Below are positions 26,335 through 34,937 of a DNA stretch of 59,650 bases, piece by piece. Source of the stretch: Alphaproteobacteria bacterium (GTDB lineage Bacteria; Pseudomonadota; Alphaproteobacteria; Rickettsiales; JABCZZ01). Under the pieces are notes generated by a model. It ran no database searches and was not told the DNA's origin. It was given only the letters and a program-made list of their open reading frames with translations. Position numbers and translations under genes: made by a program. Each line of letters opens with the position of its first letter. The first letter of the stretch is position 1. The stretch spans positions 1-59,650 of the forward strand of contig JABDCC010000007.1 of assembly GCA_013288335.1 (NCBI GenBank). The letters are read 5' to 3'.

Positions 26335-26340
26335 TATAAT

Positions 26341-26419
26341 CGCTCCCGCAAATGCCTGCTGACATTTGCGATGAGCCTAACAATTCTTGACTGAAGGGCG
26401 CGGCCTACTGACCGCGCTC
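26341..26419 (+). repeat. intergenic repeat, copy A, after the BAX-inhibitor-like gene
   Basis: This 79-base stretch aligns with 54989-55050. They share CGCTCC, CTGCTGAC-TT-GCG-TGA-CCTAACA (23 of 27 bases) and then GACT-AAGGGC-CG-CT-CTGAC. It holds a perfect hairpin CGCAAATG/CATTTGCG (26347-26354/26363-26370). The family is not one I recognise. Confidence 0.6.
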
Positions 26420-26426
26420 TTTCTTT
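26396..26426 (+). terminator. intrinsic terminator before tatC
   Basis: GGGCGCGG (26396-26403) pairs with CCGCGCTC (26412-26419) with one G-T pair, and TTCTTT follows at 26421-26426. It overlaps the right end of repeat copy A and would end the transcript of the BAX-inhibitor-like gene. Confidence 0.6.
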
Positions 26427-26439
26427 AAATACGTACTTT

Positions 26440-27216
26440 ATGAACACTGCTGACGAAATAGAACATAGCCGCGCACCGCTTATCAACCATCTGGTGGAAT
26501 TCAGAGGAAGGTTGATGAAGGCGTGCTACGCGTTGGTGATAGGCTTTGCCATCAGCTATTATTTTTCGGAAAATATTTACGAATTTCTCGTGCAGCCACT
26601 TGCCAATTCCTACCCCAATCCCGAATCACGCCACCTGATTTATACTGGCCTTACTGAAGTGTTCATGACCTATGTGCATCTCTCGCTCTTTGCCGGGTTT
26701 TTTATTGCTTTTCCGGTGATTGCCTATCAGCTTTATATGTTCATGGCGCCGGGTATGTATAAAACCGAGCGCAAGGTTTTGGTGCCTTATCTCATAGCGT
26801 CACCGTTGTTGTTTTTCGCAGGCGCAGCGCTTGCCTATTATTATATATTCCCGATGGCGTGGAAGTTTTTTCTAAGTTTTGAATCTGCAGGAATTGCAGG
26901 CGGCAAGGGGCTGCCGATTGAGCTTGAGGCGCGCGTCAGTGAATATCTTTCACTCGTCATGCAGGTGATAATCGCTTTTGGGCTCGCATTTCAACTGCCG
27001 GTAATTTTAACGCTGCTTGCGCGTATGGGAGTCGTTTCTTCCGCAGCACTTGTGAAGGGACGCAAATACGCTGTACTTGCCATCGTCGTGGTAGCGGCGT
27101 TTCTGACACCTCCCGATGTATTAAGCCAGATTGGGCTTTCGATTCCGCTTTATCTGCTTTACGAAATAGGCATTCTATGTTGTAGAAGAATAGAAAAGAA
27201 TAAAACGAGCAACTAA
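26440..27216 (+). CDS. tatC: Tat translocase subunit TatC
   Basis: TatC is the receptor for twin-arginine signal peptides in the inner membrane. The 258-residue protein has six predicted transmembrane helices. Family motifs include [12 protein letters not shown] near residues 14-25, [15 protein letters not shown] near 98-112, and [15 protein letters not shown] near 178-192. A conserved Glu lies in the first cytoplasmic loop. tatA and tatB, usually just upstream in this class, are absent from the window. The DUF1800 protein at 9433 is a likely substrate. serS begins five bases after its stop. Confidence 0.96.
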   Translation: MNTADEIEHSRAPLINHLVEFRGRLMKACYALVIGFAISYYFSENIYEFLVQPLANSYPNPESRHLIYTGLTEVFMTYVHLSLFAGFFIAFPVIAYQLYMFMAPGMYKTERKVLVPYLIASPLLFFAGAALAYYYIFPMAWKFFLSFESAGIAGGKGLPIELEARVSEYLSLVMQVIIAFGLAFQLPVILTLLARMGVVSSAALVKGRKYAVLAIVVVAAFLTPPDVLSQIGLSIPLYLLYEIGILCCRRIEKNKTSN

Positions 27217-27220
27217 CTTT

Positions 27221-28486
27221 ATGCATGATATTAAATTTATCCGTGAAAATCCTGCCGCGTTTGATGCAGGAATGAAAAAGCGCGGTCTTCCTCCGCAATC
27301 GCCTGCGATATTAAAACTCGACGAAGAAAAACGTAAACTCCAAACGGAATTGCAAGAACTGCAAAGCAAGCGCAATGGCTTTGCCAAAGCCATAGGCCAG
27401 GCAAAAGCCAAAGGTGAAGATGCAAGCGCAATCATGGCGGAATCCAAAGCGGTGAACGACCGCATTGCAGCACTTGAAACTTCGGTGAATGAAGAAGGTG
27501 AACTTACCAAGCTGCTCTCAACGCTTCCCAATATTCCGGCGGACGACGTGCCGGTGGGCAAAGATGAAAAAGATAATATAGTGCTGCGCGAGCATGGCAA
27601 AAAACCCGAATTTACATTCAAGCCCAAAGAACATTTTGAATTGGGTGAGAAACTTGGGCTCATGGATTTTGAGCGCGCGGCGAAAATGTCTGGCTCGCGC
27701 TTTGTAATTTTAAAAGGCCAACTTGCAAGATTAGAGCGGGCGCTTGCCAATTTCATGCTTGATATTCATACCAAGGAATATGGATTTACTGAAATCCTGC
27801 CACCGTTATTGGTAAAAAGTAATGCGCTGTATGGAACGGGACAACTGCCAAAATTTGAAGTGGATTTGTTCAAGACCACTACTGACCATTATCTGATCCC
27901 CACTTCAGAAGTCGCATTATGCAATATCGTTGCTGATGAGATTCTAAATGAGGCGGATTTACCCTTGCGCTTCACTGCTTACACACCATGTTTTCGCTCT
28001 GAAGCAGGCTCTGCTGGCAAGGATACACGCGGCATGATTCGCCAGCACCAATTTACTAAAGTAGAATTGGTAAGCATTACTCACCCCGATAAGTCTGCTG
28101 AAGAACATGAGCGTATAACCAATTGTGCGGAAGAGATTTTAAAACGTCTGGGTCTGCATTACCGGGTGCTGATGTTATGTACAGGAGATACGGGTTTTGG
28201 TATGAAAAAAACCTACGATCTAGAAGTATGGCTGCCGGGGCAAAATGCTTACCGTGAAATTTCAAGCTGTTCAATTGCTGGAGATTTTCAAGCGCGCCGC
28301 ATGAAAACCCGCTATAAGGGTAAAGATAGTAAAAACACCCAATTTGTGCATACGCTCAATGGCTCCGGCATCGCCATTGGCCGCACAATTGTTGCAATAC
28401 TCGAAAATTACCAGCAGGAAGATGGCAGCATCACTATTCCTGAAGCCCTGCGCCCGTATATGGATGGGTTAGCTAAGATGGGGTGA
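27221..28486 (+). CDS. serS: seryl-tRNA synthetase
   Basis: SerS charges tRNA-Ser and tRNA-Sec. The 421-residue protein has the long coiled-coil tRNA-binding arm at about 30-105. The class II motif 2 is [21 protein letters not shown] near 260-280 and motif 3 is [18 protein letters not shown] near 385-402. It begins [15 protein letters not shown], as typical for the family. tatC-serS-surE-pcm is a conserved alphaproteobacterial order, here broken by one inserted gene on the other strand. Confidence 0.97.
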   Translation: MHDIKFIRENPAAFDAGMKKRGLPPQSPAILKLDEEKRKLQTELQELQSKRNGFAKAIGQAKAKGEDASAIMAESKAVNDRIAALETSVNEEGELTKLLSTLPNIPADDVPVGKDEKDNIVLREHGKKPEFTFKPKEHFELGEKLGLMDFERAAKMSGSRFVILKGQLARLERALANFMLDIHTKEYGFTEILPPLLVKSNALYGTGQLPKFEVDLFKTTTDHYLIPTSEVALCNIVADEILNEADLPLRFTAYTPCFRSEAGSAGKDTRGMIRQHQFTKVELVSITHPDKSAEEHERITNCAEEILKRLGLHYRVLMLCTGDTGFGMKKTYDLEVWLPGQNAYREISSCSIAGDFQARRMKTRYKGKDSKNTQFVHTLNGSGIAIGRTIVAILENYQQEDGSITIPEALRPYMDGLAKMG

Positions 28487-28488
28487 GG

Positions 28489-29229
28489 TTATTCAATCCC
28501 AGTTTTTTTACTTTTTGCCTGTGCGAGCGAATCTACTACTCTTGCAATAAGTGAATTCTTTTCTGATAATGTATTTTCTCTGCTTCTCATTAAATTCTCT
28601 CTGAGAGTTTGAACTCCACCCCATTTATCTTCCGGTATTCTGGTTTTTAGTTCTGCAACCAAATTGTCGATTTTCTCTTTAAGAGTTGTTGCTATTGCGA
28701 TTTCTTCACTTGTAAGCCTTTTTACTCTGCCGGTATTTTTTGTTACCAGCGGAATATAATCAGATACAGTCAAGGTATCTTTTGAATATGCGCCGTTCAG
28801 AATGTCTCTTCGTGTCAGTGCATTATATAAATTTACATCATCTTTTTCGTAAAATTTCTTTAAAGCTTCAAAAATAAGATTTGCAGACTCGAAATTCATT
28901 GCTTTGACAGATACTGTTAATGGCGAATAATCTTCGACACTGTATGCATCGGGCGCAGCGCCAAGTTCCAAGAATTTTTTCACAAGTTTATAAGATACTT
29001 CCGAAATAGCGTGTTTTGCAGCATGAAAAAGACCTGTGTGACCATAAGATTCACGGGGTCCGCACTCATCAATGCTATCGGGGTGTTTCTTCAGAAAATA
29101 TTTTATTCCAAAATCATCATCTTTCTTAATGGCGTCAAAGAAATCCAGTACCTCAGATTGTAATTCTGTAGTATTCTGTCTTTTTGTAACCGCTTTTCCC
29201 CCTACGCGGGTAAATATTTTTTTGGCCAT
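28489..29229 (-). CDS. ankyrin-like repeat protein, hypothetical
   Basis: The 246-residue soluble protein has a lysine-rich start, then an ankyrin-like stretch at about 30-125 (HTGLFHAAKHAISEVSYKLVKKFLELGAAPDAYSVEDYSPLTVSVKA contains one clear repeat and parts of others). The C-terminal half is helical and charged, probably coiled coil. No enzyme motif is seen. It is inserted on the opposite strand between serS and surE, with only two bases to the serS stop. Ankyrin genes are common in host-associated bacteria, but this one shows no export signal. Confidence 0.55.
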   Translation of the reverse strand: MAKKIFTRVGGKAVTKRQNTTELQSEVLDFFDAIKKDDDFGIKYFLKKHPDSIDECGPRESYGHTGLFHAAKHAISEVSYKLVKKFLELGAAPDAYSVEDYSPLTVSVKAMNFESANLIFEALKKFYEKDDVNLYNALTRRDILNGAYSKDTLTVSDYIPLVTKNTGRVKRLTSEEIAIATTLKEKIDNLVAELKTRIPEDKWGGVQTLRENLMRSRENTLSEKNSLIARVVDSLAQAKSKKTGIE

Positions 29230-29272
29230 AGCATTTTCCTCTGTGTTTGTACTTAATTATATAGAAAGGGGG

Positions 29273-29287
29273 TTAATAAATCATTAA
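29273..29287 (-). promoter_or_regulatory. CtrA-type box between the ankyrin-like gene and surE
   Basis: On the minus strand TTAATGATTTATTAAC (29287-29272) has TTAA-N7-TTAAC and matches the box at 18298 at 14 of 16 bases. It lies 44 bases from the ankyrin-like start codon and 87 bases before surE. Confidence 0.45.
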
Positions 29288-29373
29288 GTTTAAAACCCAA
29301 TTGAATTGAAAGTAATAAGCCTATATAGCTCTATGCATAATAATCAGGGAATGATAAATAGGAAGTCAAGCCA

Positions 29374-30162
29374 TTGAAAAGTTTCTCGAAATACCGTATT
29401 TTAGTTACTAATGACGATGGCATAAACGCCCCGGGCTTAAAAATTTTAGAGCAGATTGCCCGTACCATTTCTAAGGATGTCTGGGTGGTAGCGCCGGAAG
29501 TCGAGCAAAGCGGTGCCGGTCATTCGCTTACTATTAATTCGCCGCTTCGGTTTCGCAAAATCTCTGCGCGTAAATTTGCAGTCACTGGCACACCAACTGA
29601 TTGTGTGCTTGCCGCAGTGCGTGCGATTATTCCGGGCAAAATTGATCTCGTGCTCTCCGGCATCAATCGTGGTGGAAACGTTGCCGAAGACATCACCCAT
29701 TCCGGCACGATTGCCGGCGCGCTTGAGGGCACGTTATGCGATATTCCCTCGATTGCGTTTTCGCAGGCGCTCGATTTCAGCAATAAAAAACCGATGGTGC
29801 ATTGGAAAACCGCCGAGCTGCACGCACCGCAAATTATTGCAACGCTCATTGCGAGCAAGTGGGAACGCGACACGATGTTCAATGTGAATTTCCCCGACTG
29901 CGTCGCCGAGAAAGTCAAAGGCATCAAAATGGTGGCGCATGGCAAGCGCGATATCCCCAAGCAACTGACCAAATATATCGACCCCAAGGGCAGGCCGTAT
30001 TACTGGATGAACTGGGCGGATGAAGGAGTTGACGCGCGTCGCCCGGATTGCGATATTAAATGGATGAAAGAAGGCTATATTACCGTCACGCCCATTAAGC
30101 TGGATTTAACCAATTACGATGTTTTAAAGAATTTAAAAAAGAAAGTGGAAGCAAGTTTTTAA
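29374..30162 (+). CDS. surE: 5'-nucleotidase SurE
   Basis: SurE is a metal-dependent nucleoside monophosphate phosphatase linked to stationary-phase survival. The 262-residue protein shows the N-terminal ILVTNDDGINAPGLK with the metal-binding Asp pair near residues 12-13. VVAPEVEQSGAGHSLT follows near 33-48, and then GTPTDCV and LVLSGINRGGNVAEDITHSGT. The start is a TTG with a good AGGAAG sequence upstream; no ATG gives a full N-terminus. The stop overlaps the pcm start by one base (TAATG). Confidence 0.95.
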   Translation: MKSFSKYRILVTNDDGINAPGLKILEQIARTISKDVWVVAPEVEQSGAGHSLTINSPLRFRKISARKFAVTGTPTDCVLAAVRAIIPGKIDLVLSGINRGGNVAEDITHSGTIAGALEGTLCDIPSIAFSQALDFSNKKPMVHWKTAELHAPQIIATLIASKWERDTMFNVNFPDCVAEKVKGIKMVAHGKRDIPKQLTKYIDPKGRPYYWMNWADEGVDARRPDCDIKWMKEGYITVTPIKLDLTNYDVLKNLKKKVEASF

Positions 30163-30839
30163 TGAATCTTTCCGCCGAAAATTTACCCGATCGCATCCGT
30201 CTGCTCATGAAATTGCGCACGAGCGGCATCAGCGACACGCGCGTGCTTTCGGCAATGGAATCGATTCCGCGTGAAATATTTGTGCCCGACTCTTTTCGCG
30301 ACAAAGCCTACGACGATACCGCACTTCCCATCGATTCCGGCCAGACCATCAGCCAGCCGAGCGTGGTCGCGTGGATGACCTGGGCGCTGCAGGTAACTGA
30401 CCGTATGCGTGTACTGGAAGTGGGCACAGGGTCTGGTTATCAGGCGGCGATTCTCGCAAAACTTTGCCGTATGGTGTATACGGTTGAACGTCATAAGGAT
30501 TTACTCAAAGTCGCCGAAGAACGCTTCAAACAGTTGAAGCTCAGCAACATCATGACGCTTGCCGGAGATGGCTCAAAGGGCTGGAAAGTGGCAGCGCCTT
30601 TTGACCGCATCATAGTCACTGCGGCGGCACACTCCGTGCCTGCAGCGCTGCTGGATCAGTTAGCGGAAGGTGGGATTATGGTGATTCCGGTAGGCAGCGA
30701 TACCGAACAACTATTGCTGCGCATTGAAAAAACTCCCAACGGTATTGAGCAGCAGCATTTAATGTCGGTGCGTTTTGTGCCGCTTATTGAAGGTGGCAAA
30801 ATGACCCACACTCGGCACAACACTACTTCAGCTGCTTAA
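30162..30839 (+). CDS. pcm: protein-L-isoaspartate O-methyltransferase
   Basis: Pcm repairs isoaspartyl damage in proteins using S-adenosylmethionine. The 225-residue protein has the family motif DTALPIDSGQTISQP near 48-62, the SAM-binding loop VLEVGTGSGYQAAILAKL near 83-100 and the later RIIVTAAA segment. It is translationally coupled to surE, a widely conserved pair. Its last 17 bases overlap the end of the convergent thioredoxin-like gene. Confidence 0.95.
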   Translation: MNLSAENLPDRIRLLMKLRTSGISDTRVLSAMESIPREIFVPDSFRDKAYDDTALPIDSGQTISQPSVVAWMTWALQVTDRMRVLEVGTGSGYQAAILAKLCRMVYTVERHKDLLKVAEERFKQLKLSNIMTLAGDGSKGWKVAAPFDRIIVTAAAHSVPAALLDQLAEGGIMVIPVGSDTEQLLLRIEKTPNGIEQQHLMSVRFVPLIEGGKMTHTRHNTTSAA

Positions 30840-31371
30840 GGTAATCCATCACATTGGCATCCTGCCATTCAATAGCTCCGCCGAATTTGCGCCGCATATT
30901 CTGATTGGCATCAAGCACTATGCTTTCGGGGTAGACGGCGGTCTGGAAAATATCAATCGCGATATGTTTGTTATCATCCAACGCGTAAAGCACATTAGCT
31001 AAATTCTTTGTGCCGGATTTTTGTTCTGCGTTTTCCACAAATTTTTTGGCGGGCGCTAATTCATCATCGCCGGAAATGGTCAGAAAAATAACATTATCCC
31101 CGAGCGCTTTTGCCGCTGCAAGAAGTTCGGGAAATTCCTTGCGGCAGGGTGCGCACCAGGTTGCCCAGAAATGGATGACGACAATATGGCCTTTAAGTTC
31201 TGCGATGTTATGGGTTTTGCCGTCAAAATCGCGCCACGTAAAATCCGGGGTTTTTTCAGCGGTATCTGCTGACTTTATCACATCGTTTCTGTGCAAGTAA
31301 GCATCCAGCCCGTAAATGGCGGAAAGATTCAGCATAATCAAAATGGCAAGTACGAATAATTTACGAAACAT
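30823..31371 (-). CDS. TlpA/ResA-like thiol-disulfide oxidoreductase
   Basis: The 182-residue protein has an N-terminal membrane anchor or signal (residues 4-21) and a thioredoxin fold of the TlpA/ResA type. The active site is FWATWCAPCRKEFPEL with Cys73 and Cys76, and a conserved Pro in AVYPESIV lies opposite. Such proteins work in the periplasm; ResA/CcsX reduces apocytochrome c haem-binding cysteines in System II maturation. Its place after resB and ccsA on the same strand fits this role. Only a 13-base gap separates it from the upstream secreted-protein gene. Confidence 0.85.
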   Translation of the reverse strand: MFRKLFVLAILIMLNLSAIYGLDAYLHRNDVIKSADTAEKTPDFTWRDFDGKTHNIAELKGHIVVIHFWATWCAPCRKEFPELLAAAKALGDNVIFLTISGDDELAPAKKFVENAEQKSGTKNLANVLYALDDNKHIAIDIFQTAVYPESIVLDANQNMRRKFGGAIEWQDANVMDYLKQLK

Positions 31372-31384
31372 GGGCTTCTTTCAT

Positions 31385-31900
31385 TTATTTTGTAGTGTTT
31401 TTTACTGCTTTTTCTTTAGGGATATTTTTCATATTGGTACCATCCCATAACATATAATGCTCATTAAACCCTGGTATATCGGGTCTAAAATTTTCTGGAT
31501 CTGGATCACCTGGATTCAGAATTAGCAGGCGACTATCTTTACGAAATACTAAACTAGTTACAGTAGCACCGAGAGCATATAATTTTCCAGTTCTTGGGTT
31601 GTATAATACGGAGATTTGACATCCTGAGCCACATCCCCATGTAATAATTGTATATATTCCAGAAAAATTAGATCCTTTAGATATTTGATTTCTTATAGCC
31701 GTTCTCCAATGCCAATATTTATTAAAAATTGGGGCAACGGGTTTTCCGGAAAATGATTCCTCAGCAGGAAATTTATCAAACTGATATTTTGCAAGGTCAC
31801 CGGGTTCTCCGGTCTCATTATTATCATCGGCGAATACTAATGAACTATTGAGAAAAAATAATAATGTTATAAATGATAATTTTTTATAAAAATTCGTCAT
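31385..31900 (-). CDS. small secreted protein with Gly-Cys-Gly-Ser-Gly-Cys motif, hypothetical
   Basis: The 171-residue protein has a clear Sec signal (residues 6-24, ending LVFADD). The central FSGIYTIITWGCGSGCQISVLYNPRTGKLY region, with two Cys three residues apart, recalls a family of uncharacterised exported proteins. I know no function. The Cys pair could form a disulfide or bind metal. Its place between ccsA and the thioredoxin-like gene in a cytochrome c maturation locus suggests envelope thiol chemistry, which is inference only. It is AT-richer than its neighbours and may have been inserted. Confidence 0.6.
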   Translation of the reverse strand: MTNFYKKLSFITLLFFLNSSLVFADDNNETGEPGDLAKYQFDKFPAEESFSGKPVAPIFNKYWHWRTAIRNQISKGSNFSGIYTIITWGCGSGCQISVLYNPRTGKLYALGATVTSLVFRKDSRLLILNPGDPDPENFRPDIPGFNEHYMLWDGTNMKNIPKEKAVKNTTK

Positions 31901-31912
31901 ATTTATTTTCCT

Positions 31913-33820
31913 TTATTGATATAATTTACGGTGCAGAAAAGAAAATCCAGTAATTCCTACGACAAACAAAACTTCTGCCACGCAGAAAACACCGAGGCTT
32001 GTGGCAGCGGTGTCGGTGAAGCCGTAACTATGAAGCCCTACACTTAAGAGATTCACCCCGACCCAGGCGAGTGCGACGACGATATTGATGAGCGCCATGC
32101 AGGCTGCAAAGCCAAGCTCACTGAGCTGCCCAGCAACGCGCGCATGCAGTAGCCAGATGAGCCAGAGTACAATCCAGAGCGCGCCGTTTTCCTTCGGGTC
32201 CCAGCCCCAGAAACGCCCCCAGGATTGATCTGCCCATATGCCGCCGAGCATGGTGCCAACGGCAGTAAAGAGAAGTGCCACCAGCGCCACGCTATGCAAG
32301 CGGCTTTGCAGGGTTGCGAGCGATTCCGGTGTAGATTTTCCAACCGCGCGTTTGAACAAACAAAGATGCGCAATAGTGCCAGCAACGAGCGCTGAGGCAT
32401 AGCCGGTGGTGATGCAAACCACATGGGTTGCAAGCCAGAAATTAGTGTTGAGCACCGCAACCAACACTTCTAACGTGTCGCCATCGGCAGCAAAAATATT
32501 GGCGGAAATAATCAGCAAACAGGAAATTGCAGAGCTTATGATTAAGCCATCGGGGTTTTTGCGTTTACGCTCTAACCACAGGCCAAAGACTGCTGCCATG
32601 AAGCTCACAAATATCATAGACTCGTAAAGTGTGCTGACTGGCGGGCGCATTAAAATAGTCATGCGCGAAAGAATTGCCAGCGCGTGAACCCCTGCGCTCA
32701 CACCTATGATTGCATAAGCTGCGATGCCCCATTTACGGTTACTACGCATAAGCGCGATAATGGCTGCTGCAAAGCCAAGCGCGTAACCTATCAGGCTTTT
32801 GTTGAGGAGATCGAGAAAGTTATAAAGCACTTCAAGCGTGATGGCGAGTGGCCGCACGTTTTGTGCAGCTAATCCCGATGCAAGCAATGCACCCGATTCA
32901 TTTTTCCACTCTACTGCGTTGTCACTATTATAGGCGGCATATAATTTCTGCCAGTGGCGAAACAGCTCCGCGCTTGCGGGCGAGCCCGCACCCTTTTCAA
33001 TCACTGCCCAGGGTGCTAGCCATTCGTCTGTACCATGCCAGCTGGGCGGAATGACGCGAAGCAGGCTGTTATTCTTATCAATCGTCTCAATCAGATTCAT
33101 GTGGTAGGAAATTTTAGCGTTGCGCTGCTCAATCGCTGAATATTCAGCGATATGATCGCCTTTCTTTTTCACTGTCGCCAGCAGTGCCACATTAATTTTC
33201 TCGCGGATTTTTAAAAGATCGAGATAATTTACGTCTGCATTTTCCGGCAGTCCCAGTTGCTTGTGAATATCCGCATCCATATCGGCAAAAGGCATAAGCA
33301 GGGAGAAACTTCCGAGGATTTCAGCAAAATCATTCGCGTTGACATAAAGCCGGATTATTTCCTGCTCGTTAGCAGTGAGGCTTTTGCGATCTTTATCCAT
33401 CAGGGTTTTTATGAACTGCTCGCGGCCCGCAAATACAGTGGAGATTTCAGCAAAAGAAAACACTGGCGTTTCATGCTCAGGAAGCGAAAGAATATTTACA
33501 ACCTCCGGCACGCGCACCTTAAATATTTTTTGCTCTGCGGCCCCCGATGGGTTAAACATGACGCTTGCAAGCCACTCTATGGCTGGCTCACCGGGGAGTG
33601 ACACATCGCCATAAATTTTCTTGAGTTCAACCCGCGCAAAACTATCGAGTGGTTTAATGCGTCCCTCCTGCAATACCGGAATATGCGCAAAGCTGTTATA
33701 ATCCAAAACATCCTTTGTCATACCAGCGAAAGCTGATATCCAGAGAAATAAGAAAAAGAGAAGGCTGGATGCCAGCATGCGCTGGCATGACAATATAAAA
33801 TATTTTGGGAAAAATCTCAT
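31913..33820 (-). CDS. ccsA: cytochrome c biogenesis protein CcsA (System II)
   Basis: CcsA carries haem across the membrane and, with ResB, attaches it to apocytochrome c. The 635-residue protein begins with a hydrophobic signal or anchor (9-35). A long periplasmic region follows with IPVLQEGRIKPLDSFAR at about 45-62. About eight transmembrane segments fill the C-terminal half, with the WWD haem-binding motif WGRFWGWDPKENGALW starting at about residue 534, HVVCITTGY and VGLHSYGF histidines. The start at 33820 overlaps the resB stop (ATGA). Residues 10-36 are encoded by a mobile palindromic repeat. Confidence 0.88.
   Translation of the reverse strand: MRFFPKYFILSCQRMLASSLLFFLFLWISAFAGMTKDVLDYNSFAHIPVLQEGRIKPLDSFARVELKKIYGDVSLPGEPAIEWLASVMFNPSGAAEQKIFKVRVPEVVNILSLPEHETPVFSFAEISTVFAGREQFIKTLMDKDRKSLTANEQEIIRLYVNANDFAEILGSFSLLMPFADMDADIHKQLGLPENADVNYLDLLKIREKINVALLATVKKKGDHIAEYSAIEQRNAKISYHMNLIETIDKNNSLLRVIPPSWHGTDEWLAPWAVIEKGAGSPASAELFRHWQKLYAAYNSDNAVEWKNESGALLASGLAAQNVRPLAITLEVLYNFLDLLNKSLIGYALGFAAAIIALMRSNRKWGIAAYAIIGVSAGVHALAILSRMTILMRPPVSTLYESMIFVSFMAAVFGLWLERKRKNPDGLIISSAISCLLIISANIFAADGDTLEVLVAVLNTNFWLATHVVCITTGYASALVAGTIAHLCLFKRAVGKSTPESLATLQSRLHSVALVALLFTAVGTMLGGIWADQSWGRFWGWDPKENGALWIVLWLIWLLHARVAGQLSELGFAACMALINIVVALAWVGVNLLSVGLHSYGFTDTAATSLGVFCVAEVLFVVGITGFSFLHRKLYQ
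33715..33793 (-). repeat. palindromic repeat encoding the CcsA signal segment
   Basis: TTGTCATACCAGCG (33715-33728) and CGCTGGCATGACAA (33780-33793) are inverted repeats with 13 of 14 bases matching. An inner CTGGATGCC/ATATCCAG pair is also present. The minus strand begins TTGTCATGCCAGCG and continues GGCATCCAG, as in the repeat after pheT. It encodes exactly residues 10-36 of CcsA, ending SAFAGMTK, a peptide often produced when such repeats are translated. Confidence 0.75.
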
Positions 33821-34899
33821 GCGTTGCGCTTTCTCACCAGCGTGATGATAATATGGATGATGAGCCCGAGGCACAGCGCGGTGATGGCGAGATACGGAAA
33901 TATATCACCGGCGTTTTTGACGACTGCCAACACGGTAAATAATTGATCGTCATTTTCGATAAATGATGATTGATAGATCGTAAACCCGCGATAACGTAGC
34001 GGTTGATTCATTTCTATAACCATGTTCCATTTCAGCGCGCTGTCTTTTACTTCCACTTCGGAGCGGTAGCTGCGGGCGATATTGGTTCCCGGATATTCAG
34101 ACTTTTCAAAATGAGTAAGATGCAAATCAAAAGGCAGTGTGCGCGTAGCAGGCCGCATTACAATTTGATACGTATCTTTGCCGATTTTAAATTCGGGCTG
34201 TTCTTTTAATGCCTGATAGGTGATATAGGCGCCATCTGTATCTTTATTCACACCTTTTACTTCAAACACTGCTCCGGAGTGATTTTCCGCATCTTCTTTT
34301 TCAAGCGGCGCAGAAGCAATATCAATTTGGGAAGCCGCGCCATGCAAATCTGAAGATGTTGCAGGCGGAATAACATTGCATTGGTAACAAAACTTTTCAA
34401 TCACGATGGTAAAGGGCAATGAGGAATCATTTATACTATAGTCTTTTTGTAAATCCTGATGCGGAATCGCTTTTACGGTTTCACCGTTTTTAATAATTGC
34501 CAGTTCGCGCTGATGGTAATCCGATACTAAATGACTAGTTTCATCTGCACCAAGCACAATATAACCTTCCTCGCGGGAAACGGCAGTTACCAAGCCTCCG
34601 ATGAGCAATATCAATGTGCTAAGGTGCGTAATGATAATGCCGGCATCTTGTTTTTTGAGCGGGGATTTAAAAAGTAATTTTGCAATTAAACACAGTGCAA
34701 TCAAAGTAAGTGCAGTGTAAGCACCAGGCAAAGGAATGAGTCCAACCCACAATATAAAAGATCCAAAAAATAATTTCTGCGACTGGTAAAGACCAATGTA
34801 ACGCTGTGCCACCGTGCCGAGCACTAGCAATGTCATCAACCAGGGCAGGGCATAGAAGAGGATTTTTGGATTAGAGAGAAAATTAATAATAGGTTTCAT
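33817..34899 (-). CDS. resB: ResB-like cytochrome c biogenesis protein (System II)
   Basis: ResB (Ccs1) is the partner of CcsA in haem ligation at the periplasmic side. From the Met at 34899 the protein has 360 residues. Two to three hydrophobic segments lie near 10-90, a large periplasmic domain follows, including QPLRYRGFTIYQSSF, which is the ResB signature, and a last transmembrane helix lies near 330-352. The frame is open up to 35028, overlapping the acyltransferase gene, and Met codons at 34923 and 34920 are alternatives. I chose 34899 because KPIINFLSNPKILFYALPWL matches the family start. Confidence 0.82.
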   Translation of the reverse strand: MKPIINFLSNPKILFYALPWLMTLLVLGTVAQRYIGLYQSQKLFFGSFILWVGLIPLPGAYTALTLIALCLIAKLLFKSPLKKQDAGIIITHLSTLILLIGGLVTAVSREEGYIVLGADETSHLVSDYHQRELAIIKNGETVKAIPHQDLQKDYSINDSSLPFTIVIEKFCYQCNVIPPATSSDLHGAASQIDIASAPLEKEDAENHSGAVFEVKGVNKDTDGAYITYQALKEQPEFKIGKDTYQIVMRPATRTLPFDLHLTHFEKSEYPGTNIARSYRSEVEVKDSALKWNMVIEMNQPLRYRGFTIYQSSFIENDDQLFTVLAVVKNAGDIFPYLAITALCLGLIIHIIITLVRKRNA

Positions 34900-34937
34900 G
34901 CATGACTCAATTTTTTGCATCATACTTGCAAGTACAA

